Source of the DNA: Acidobacteriota bacterium
GTDB taxonomy: Bacteria > Acidobacteriota > Thermoanaerobaculia > Multivoradales > SZUA-115
NCBI GenBank assembly: GCA_003231035.1
Contig: QIHU01000184.1
Location: 1-7,720 of the forward strand
DNA length: 7,720 bases
Direction of reading: 5' to 3'
Every line of letters starts with the position of its first letter. Within the stretch, counting starts at the first letter, position 1. The position numbers and the translations under genes are program-made. Shown piece by piece: positions 1 to 4,108 of this stretch. The notes beneath the pieces are model-generated. The model did no database searches. It saw only the letters and a program-made list of their open reading frames with translations, and was not told the DNA's origin.

Positions 1-346
1 CCCCCCATCGTTGCGCATGAGAGCGTTGTCGCCTCCGGGCGCGTTGACCAAGTACAGGTCAAGGTCGCCGTCATCGTCGTATATCCAGCCAAGCGGCACC
101 CCCGAGGTGGACGGTAAGCGAATCGTCGACACGCTCCCAGTTCAGCAGAGCCGATGCATCCTCGAACGCTGGACCATGGTCGACTCTGGGTCGCCTTGGA
201 TGGGCCTCGGATTGGAACCGCGAGACCGAGTCGAGAAGTCCAGAGGGTAGATCTTGGGGGCTGTTTCTGGCGCTCGAGGCCGTCGCTAGCTCGAAACTGT
301 GAAGGCCTCCGATGAGGATTAAGACCGTTACAAGAACTCTGTTCAT
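1..346 (-). pseudogene. Secreted FG-GAP/ASPIC-UnbV-like (CRTAC1-type) protein, 5' part, frameshifted and cut by window edge
   Basis: The reading frame starts at ATG 344-346 with a signal peptide (MNRVLVTVLILIGGLHSFEL, cleavage probably near ATA-SS at residues 21-25). About 55 polar residues follow, then GGAAWLD at residues 82-88. The frame then stops at TGA 71-73 after three more residues. Removing one base at 82 continues GGAAWLD directly into YDDDGDLDLYLVN and then NALMRNDGG, open to base 1. This is the canonical first repeat of FG-GAP/VCBS proteins of the CRTAC1/UnbV group, with a DxDxDGDxD-type calcium-binding loop. Such proteins are secreted beta-propellers, usually several hundred residues long, with no well-defined biochemical role. 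I see the signal peptide, the motif and the one-base offset; the family is recognised from the motif. Whether it is a real pseudogene or a base-call error cannot be told here. No good ribosome site precedes 346: an AAAGGAG lies too far upstream, near 374-380. A TTG at 422-424 would add 26 residues ahead of the signal peptide and is unlikely. Confidence 0.72.
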
Positions 347-550
347 GGCTCGTATGGACCGCCGAAGGGGCGATGCTCTCCTTTCTACTCTTCTTCTTCG
401 AGAAAGAGCCGCGAAGGTCGACAAAGAACTTTGCCGTGTTGCCCTACGGCAGCTCTGCCACCCTCCGCGCCAGCCGCGCGCGTCCGAGTCGCGAGAAGCT
501 GGATGGGGGAAATGCGCACGTCCAGATCCGTGGGGGACCCGGGTGGGTAG
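347..550. other. Intergenic gap between acylase stop and FG-GAP-like gene
   Basis: This stretch of 204 bases holds no credible gene; the open frames crossing it lack start signals or family resemblance. Two small dyads are visible: GGCAG-CT-CTGCC at 448-459, and the palindrome ACCCGGGT at 537-544. Neither is followed by a T-run on the minus strand, so no intrinsic terminator for the acylase gene can be called. It is open whether the FG-GAP-like gene is cotranscribed with the acylase. Confidence 0.5.
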
Positions 551-2884
551 CTATCTGGGTCTAGCCGATTGGTAGATGCCCGGCACTGGGTAGATGCCCG
601 GCACTGTGTAGGACCGCGCGGCATTCGCCTCGACTTCCGCACGGGTGAACCAAGCCGGCTTGAACTGCCGGCGTGCGTAGAGCTGTGCCTGGTCGAAGTA
701 GTGCGGCGACTCCGGGTCGCCGCTTTGGCCGAAGACCAAGATGGAACGGCCGCGTACTCGCGGCGCGAATTCGACCGCCTTGACGAAGGAATTACCATGG
801 AATCCGTAACGCCGGCCGCTCTCGCCCGCGGGGAAGGAGTGGAAGGTGAAGATCGAGCCCAGCCGCCCCGGTGCTCCGGCAATCGCCAGGCTCGGCAACT
901 GGTCGCTGAAGTGATCGGGGTCCGGCGGTGTCGGCCGTTGTAGCCGATTGAGCTCACCCCACGCAACCTTGTGAGTCCCCCAGCTCTCCTCTAGCTCTTG
1001 GATCCCAGCCGCGAGCGATTCCAGGTAGAGGTAAGGTGAAGAATCACCGGCGCGCTGACCTTGGCGCCAGTGCTGAGAGGCCACCACGAAGAGTGAGGTG
1101 GCCACTGAATCCAGGCTGGTCTGGCGATCCCATTTGGCCAGGCGTGCCACCGCGTCGGCGAGCGCCGCGCGGTCGCCGCTTCCCTCACGAAGCGCCGCCG
1201 GCACCTCCCCTGGTGGCGCTTGCCGTAGTCGCCGCCACTCCTTTTCGAGAGCGGGTACCACATCGTCGGCCGCGCTCAGTCGCGTGTCCCAAGCCAAGCG
1301 CAGAAAATCGTCAAAGGTGATCCGCTCGCTCGCTTCGAGCAGGCGGCGTGAGCTGCGGGAGCGCGGGTTGTCCTCTTCACCACCGATCATGTAGGCCGGA
1401 AAGTCTTTCTTTGTGTAGGCGACGCCCCGGGTCACGGAGAGGGGAGAGGAGTTGGTGTTGACCAAGTATCCCGACTCCGGGTTGAACAGTTGGGGTAGCT
1501 CCTCCAGAGAGTGAAAACCGTTCCATTCGGTTCGCGGGTCGCTGCCGTCAACCGGCTCACTCCAGGCGAAAGCGAGGTCGCGCCGGGGCACGGCGGAGCC
1601 GTAGAGGTAACCAATGTTACCCGCGGAGTCGGCGTACATCACGTTCATGTAGGCCACGCTCAGTCGCGAAAGCGCGGTGCGAAACTCGATCATCGTGCGC
1701 GAGCGAATCATCGCTTCCCACTGCGCGAACCAGCCACCCGCCTCCAACCGAGCCAGTCTGGCGGCTAGCGGTCGGCCCTCCGAGTCCACCCCTACGATCG
1801 GGCCATGGTGAGTTTTCCAGAATCGGAAGCGACGCTCTTCAACGCCCGCCGGGGTTTGTACCCGCAAGATTTCCCGCCAGCTCTCGGCTTCGCGATGGCC
1901 GTCGCCGTAGCGGTAGCGAAGTGGGTTCTCCAGATCGTCGAACCGTTCGAAGTAGAGATCACCGATATCGGCGTAGTTGTCCGTGTAGGCCCAGCCTAGC
2001 TGCTCGTTGTTGCCCATGTAAGGCAGCAAGAAGCCAAAACCCGTAAGGCCGGAGAAGACCAGCCCTTGGTCGCTGTGCAAATGCACTTCGGCGTAGCGCT
2101 GCACACCGAAAAATCGCTGGTGCGGATTGATCAAGAGCATGGCGTGGCCGTCCACCGTGCGCGATGGCGCTACCGCCCACTGGTTTGAACCGAGCGAACG
2201 CTCCTCGAAACGCCCCGGAGGACCTTCAGAGAATTGAGTTTGGGCTCTCCGCAACGACAACGGAGGCGAGGCGAGAGGGTTGGCGACCCGTTGCCGCGCG
2301 TCGCCGCGCGACCAGTAGTCTTCGGGCAGCTCTTGGCGAAGCAGCGGCTTCGTGTGCTCGCGCCGCAAGCCCGCGTTGCCGAGGAACTCCATCTGGTAGT
2401 ACTTGAACCGGATGAGTGCCAGCGGATACCAGGGTTCGATTTTCGCAAGCAGCCGCCTCGGCACCTCGGGATGCGCCGCAACGTAGCTGTTGAGACCAGC
2501 CGCGAACGCATCGAGAAGGCCGCGCATGCCAGCTGGCGCGCGTTCGTACTCGGCCCGCGAAAGACGCGGGATCTCCAGACAACGCGCCAGCCAATCGTCG
2601 GCCACGGCCTCTTCGCCGAAGACTTCGGCAGCGCGGCCAAGGGCGCGAATGTAGTTCTCTTCGATCAGTCGCCAGTCGTCTTCGGCCAAGGCCCAAGCCA
2701 TGCCGAAGAGGACGCCTTGATCGGTGGAGCTGAAGATGTGGGGCGCGCCGTAGTGGTCGCGGTGGATCTCGGCGGAGGGCCGGGCGGTGTTGGGCGGACC
2801 ACCGCAGCCCAGCACACTCAGCGCGAGGATCCCGGCCAGCAGTCTGCCCAAAGAGCGGGCGACGGGAGTTGAACGAGTTGCCAT
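551..2884 (-). CDS. Penicillin-acylase-family (peptidase S45) Ntn-hydrolase lipoprotein
   Basis: The 777-residue product belongs to the penicillin acylase superfamily, periplasmic N-terminal-nucleophile amidohydrolases that split N-acyl groups from beta-lactams, acyl-homoserine lactones, lipopeptides or similar amides. It begins with a lipoprotein signal (SLGRLLAGILALSVLGC, lipid cysteine C27), so it is probably membrane-anchored. The alpha part contains the early family motif IHRDHYGAPHIFSST (residues 40-54) and GMAWALAEDDW (61-71). Autocleavage is expected at G232/S233 in LGSNQWAV, making S233 the N-terminal nucleophile of the beta chain. A segment NPESGYLVNTNSSP (468-481) matches the region supplying the oxyanion asparagine, probably N478. 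YADSAGNIGYLY (418-428) and YGFHGNSF (693-700) are also family-like. Length and order suit a complete enzyme. The NTNSSP wording is closer to aculeacin/PvdQ and cephalosporin acylases than to penicillin G acylase, but the substrate cannot be assigned. The start is fixed by a GAGGAGGG ribosome site four bases upstream. The C-terminus ends in a duplicated VPGIY motif. Confidence 0.93.
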   Translation of the reverse strand: MATRSTPVARSLGRLLAGILALSVLGCGGPPNTARPSAEIHRDHYGAPHIFSSTDQGVLFGMAWALAEDDWRLIEENYIRALGRAAEVFGEEAVADDWLARCLEIPRLSRAEYERAPAGMRGLLDAFAAGLNSYVAAHPEVPRRLLAKIEPWYPLALIRFKYYQMEFLGNAGLRREHTKPLLRQELPEDYWSRGDARQRVANPLASPPLSLRRAQTQFSEGPPGRFEERSLGSNQWAVAPSRTVDGHAMLLINPHQRFFGVQRYAEVHLHSDQGLVFSGLTGFGFLLPYMGNNEQLGWAYTDNYADIGDLYFERFDDLENPLRYRYGDGHREAESWREILRVQTPAGVEERRFRFWKTHHGPIVGVDSEGRPLAARLARLEAGGWFAQWEAMIRSRTMIEFRTALSRLSVAYMNVMYADSAGNIGYLYGSAVPRRDLAFAWSEPVDGSDPRTEWNGFHSLEELPQLFNPESGYLVNTNSSPLSVTRGVAYTKKDFPAYMIGGEEDNPRSRSSRRLLEASERITFDDFLRLAWDTRLSAADDVVPALEKEWRRLRQAPPGEVPAALREGSGDRAALADAVARLAKWDRQTSLDSVATSLFVVASQHWRQGQRAGDSSPYLYLESLAAGIQELEESWGTHKVAWGELNRLQRPTPPDPDHFSDQLPSLAIAGAPGRLGSIFTFHSFPAGESGRRYGFHGNSFVKAVEFAPRVRGRSILVFGQSGDPESPHYFDQAQLYARRQFKPAWFTRAEVEANAARSYTVPGIYPVPGIYQSARPR
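571..606. repeat. Exact 18-bp tandem duplication in the acylase 3' end
   Basis: The 18-base unit GGTAGATGCCCGGCACTG occurs at 571-588 and again, without mismatch, at 589-606, followed by a degenerate partial copy (TGTAGG). The length is a multiple of three. In the minus-strand acylase gene it duplicates a hexapeptide, giving VPGIYP-VPGIYQ at residues 761-771, seven codons before the stop. The identity of the two copies suggests a recent slippage or unequal-exchange event. Confidence 0.93.
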
Positions 2885-2888
2885 GGGA

Positions 2889-2896
2889 CCCTCCTC
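2889..2896 (-). promoter_or_regulatory. Ribosome binding site of the acylase gene
   Basis: Read on the minus strand the sequence is GAGGAGGG followed by TCCC and the ATG at 2882-2884. Spacing is about five bases from the GGAGG core. This supports ATG 2884 as the true start and agrees with the lipoprotein signal peptide that begins there. Confidence 0.8.
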
Positions 2897-2920
2897 AGCG
2901 ATGCGGCGGATTGCTCCCGC

Positions 2921-2958
2921 AGTGTAGCCGAGAGGACCCCGGTGGAAGTCGGGTCCTC
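2921..2958 (-). promoter_or_regulatory. Candidate operator dyad with weak -10 upstream of the acylase gene
   Basis: A perfect inverted repeat GAGGACCC (2932-2939) and GGGTCCTC (2951-2958) is separated by 11 bases, so the half-site centres are 19 bases apart, close to two helical turns. On the minus strand a weak -10-like TACACT (2921-2926, 4 of 6 bases of TATAAT) lies just downstream. If it is used, the dyad would cover roughly the -35 region, where a dimeric regulator could act. No convincing -35 is visible. The repeat is seen directly; its role is inference. It could also form an RNA hairpin in a longer leader. Confidence 0.3.
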
Positions 2959-3097
2959 AAGGAGAAGATGCTCGATCTGGCTCAACTTGGTGGTGGTCAC
3001 GGAGTACGGCCCAGCCTTTTCGGCTAGCCGGCCATCTTGGAGTTGAGTGGCAATCCGCGGAATTCTGGAAGGATGACGCAACGTTGAGGGGTCTAGA

Positions 3098-3583
3098 ATG
3101 GACAAGAACGCGCATCGCGCCGCTGTCGCGGCTCTCTGGGTCGTGGTCGTTTTCGTGATCGCTTGCGGCGGCGGCAGCAGTGCACCCAGTGCTCCCAACG
3201 CGCCGAACCTGCCGGCCACGGTCACCTTCACCTACCAGGCCGCCACGGCGATTGATCCGGCGACGCGCGCTCAGTTTCCGAACTGCGTCAATGGGGCCAG
3301 CCCGACCCACATTCATCCTGGCTGGCAGGGGTTCACCGCGGTGCCCCTCCCGCCGTTTCCCCCGGATCGTTTCGAGATCACCTTCACCGACGTTCCCGTG
3401 GAAAGTCGTCAGAGCGTGCGCATCAGCGATCCGAATGGCTGCGACGTCGACCCGAACGGCGCCAGTACGCGGAACGTCTTCGCCAACGGCGTCTTGTTGA
3501 CGAACATTGTTGGGACTCCCGGCAACGGGACCGAGCCCGGCTTGGCGTTCACCGTCGCCGCCGACAACACGGTCACGCCGTAA
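3098..3583 (+). CDS. Small lipoprotein of unknown function
   Basis: The 161-residue protein has a short charged N-terminus, a hydrophobic run (AALWVVVVFVIAC) and a lipobox VIAC with lipid cysteine C23. A Gly/Ser/Pro/Ala-rich linker follows (GGGSSAPSAPNAPNLP, 24-39). The rest alternates short beta-like stretches and turns: VTFTYQAAT (42-50), FEITFTDVPV (92-101), SVRISDPN (106-113), VFANGVLLTNIV (127-138) and a C-terminal LAFTVAADNTVTP. This suggests a compact beta-sandwich. Two cysteines remain after the lipid one (C63, C115) and could form a disulfide. THIHPGWQGF (70-79) has paired histidines next to a tryptophan and could bind a ligand or metal, but this is a guess. I do not recognise the family. 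The start is supported by GAGGGG at 3086-3091, six bases upstream of the ATG. It is divergent from the acylase gene and convergent with the DUF6702-like gene. Confidence 0.85.
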   Translation: MDKNAHRAAVAALWVVVVFVIACGGGSSAPSAPNAPNLPATVTFTYQAATAIDPATRAQFPNCVNGASPTHIHPGWQGFTAVPLPPFPPDRFEITFTDVPVESRQSVRISDPNGCDVDPNGASTRNVFANGVLLTNIVGTPGNGTEPGLAFTVAADNTVTP

Positions 3584-3585
3584 CC

Positions 3586-3601
3586 CACCAGACAGCTGGT
3601 G
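3586..3601. terminator. Short hairpin between convergent genes, possible bidirectional terminator
   Basis: CACCAG-ACAG-CTGGTG forms a perfect six-base-pair stem with a four-base loop. It lies inside the 21-base gap between the stop of the plus-strand lipoprotein gene (TAA 3581-3583) and the stop of the minus-strand DUF6702-like gene (3605-3607). The placement fits a shared terminator. There is no T-run on either side, so efficient intrinsic termination is doubtful. Confidence 0.35.
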
Positions 3602-3604
3602 TCC

Positions 3605-4108
3605 TCAGTCCGTTCCCCCCACCCGATACCCCGGTTGCTCTCGGCTGAGGTTCACCGTCACGCCGTGGCCGCCGGCTTTGAGTTGGAGGGTGTTGATTTG
3701 GGTGGGCTCTTGGGCGAAGAGGAAGCGGTTTTCGAGGGTGCAGCCTTCGAGGCCGGTGGCTAGCGGGAACTCGAAGTAGAGCCAGGTTTCTTTGACTTCG
3801 ATTTCCTTGCCGACCCAGGTCAGCGTAGGAGGTGAGAGGTTCGGGCACTGGAGGCGGAAGACCGTGGCGAGGTAGCTGGCGATCTGGCGGTCGGCCTCTT
3901 CCAAGGGCGGAATCTTCTTTTTGCCGAAGTGGTGGGTCAGGGCTCGCTCTAGATCTTGAGTGAGTACCTTGAGGGCGACTTCGAGGCTGCCACTCTCGGA
4001 GTTGTACTCGGCCTCGCTCAGGCTGGCGTGGTACGGGTGGGCGAAGGCCGGGCAAGTCCAGAGGGCAACCCAGACCCAGACCAGCCAACCACTTCGCCGC
4101 AAGTTCAC
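3605..4108 (-). CDS. Secreted DUF6702-like protein, last gene of the peptidase operon
   Basis: The 167-residue protein has a clear Sec signal peptide (residues 1-23, ending PAFA). The mature protein would start HPYHASLSEAEYN (24-36), followed by SLEVALKVLTQDLERAL (41-57). This matches my memory of the DUF6702 pattern: an N-terminal HP[FY]H or similar, a beta strand with an SLEV/ISVKIF-type sequence, then D-[LF]-E. No function is established for the family that I can name. Two cysteines (C88, C123) may form a disulfide. The HH pair at 59-60 and H148 are further possible metal ligands. The start is GTG 4106-4108, overlapping the M1 stop TGA (4105-4107) as GTGA. No separate ribosome site is visible, so translation is probably coupled to the M1 gene. 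The position suggests a periplasmic partner of that peptidase, by inference. The family call is from memory of the motif. Confidence 0.8.
   Translation of the reverse strand: MNLRRSGWLVWVWVALWTCPAFAHPYHASLSEAEYNSESGSLEVALKVLTQDLERALTHHFGKKKIPPLEEADRQIASYLATVFRLQCPNLSPPTLTWVGKEIEVKETWLYFEFPLATGLEGCTLENRFLFAQEPTQINTLQLKAGGHGVTVNLSREQPGYRVGGTD
4105..4108 (-). promoter_or_regulatory. GTGA stop/start overlap coupling the M1 and DUF6702-like genes
   Basis: On the minus strand the bases GTGA contain the GTG start of the downstream gene (4106-4108) and the TGA stop of the M1 gene (4105-4107). With no recognisable ribosome site just upstream, termination-reinitiation is the likely way the downstream gene is translated. 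Confidence 0.75.

Larger units (their letters stand above)
2885..3097. other. Divergent intergenic region between the acylase and small lipoprotein genes
   Basis: This stretch of 213 bases must contain the 5' control regions of both divergent genes. Besides the 8-11-8 inverted repeat it contains a 10-bp palindrome, CGGCTAGCCG (3021-3030), overlapping a small AGCC-TTTTC-GGCT stem (3013-3025). No sigma70-type promoter with good -35 and -10 boxes was found on either strand. The shared region would allow joint control of two envelope lipoproteins, but nothing in the sequence proves it. Confidence 0.45.

Noticed and set aside
422..424. Alternative TTG start for the FG-GAP-like gene, 26 codons upstream
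   Set aside because: It would place an Arg-rich stretch ahead of the signal peptide. The ATG at 344-346 gives a normal signal peptide length.
385..966. Minus-strand open frame (193 codons) overlapping the acylase 3' end in another frame
   Set aside because: Its product is Ser/Arg/Thr-rich, overlaps the acylase coding sequence for most of its length and has no ribosome site. Its internal repeat only reflects the 18-bp duplication.
2234..2872. Plus-strand open frame (212 codons) antisense to the acylase
   Set aside because: It is a codon-bias shadow of the acylase N-terminal region; no family resemblance and no start signal.
2968..3027. Plus-strand 19-codon open frame preceded by AAGGAG, a possible leader peptide
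   Set aside because: The ribosome site is only about three bases from the ATG, there is no attenuator-like structure or codon run, and it ends far from the downstream gene.
3013..3030. Small stem AGCC-TTTTC-GGCT and overlapping palindrome CGGCTAGCCG
   Set aside because: Palindromes of this size are expected by chance in GC-rich DNA, and it is not placed at a recognisable promoter or followed by a T-run.
2957..3316. Minus-strand open frames extending upstream of the acylase start and through the small lipoprotein gene
   Set aside because: The acylase has a lipoprotein signal and a strong ribosome site at 2884. The upstream frames are antisense to a lipoprotein gene with its own good start.
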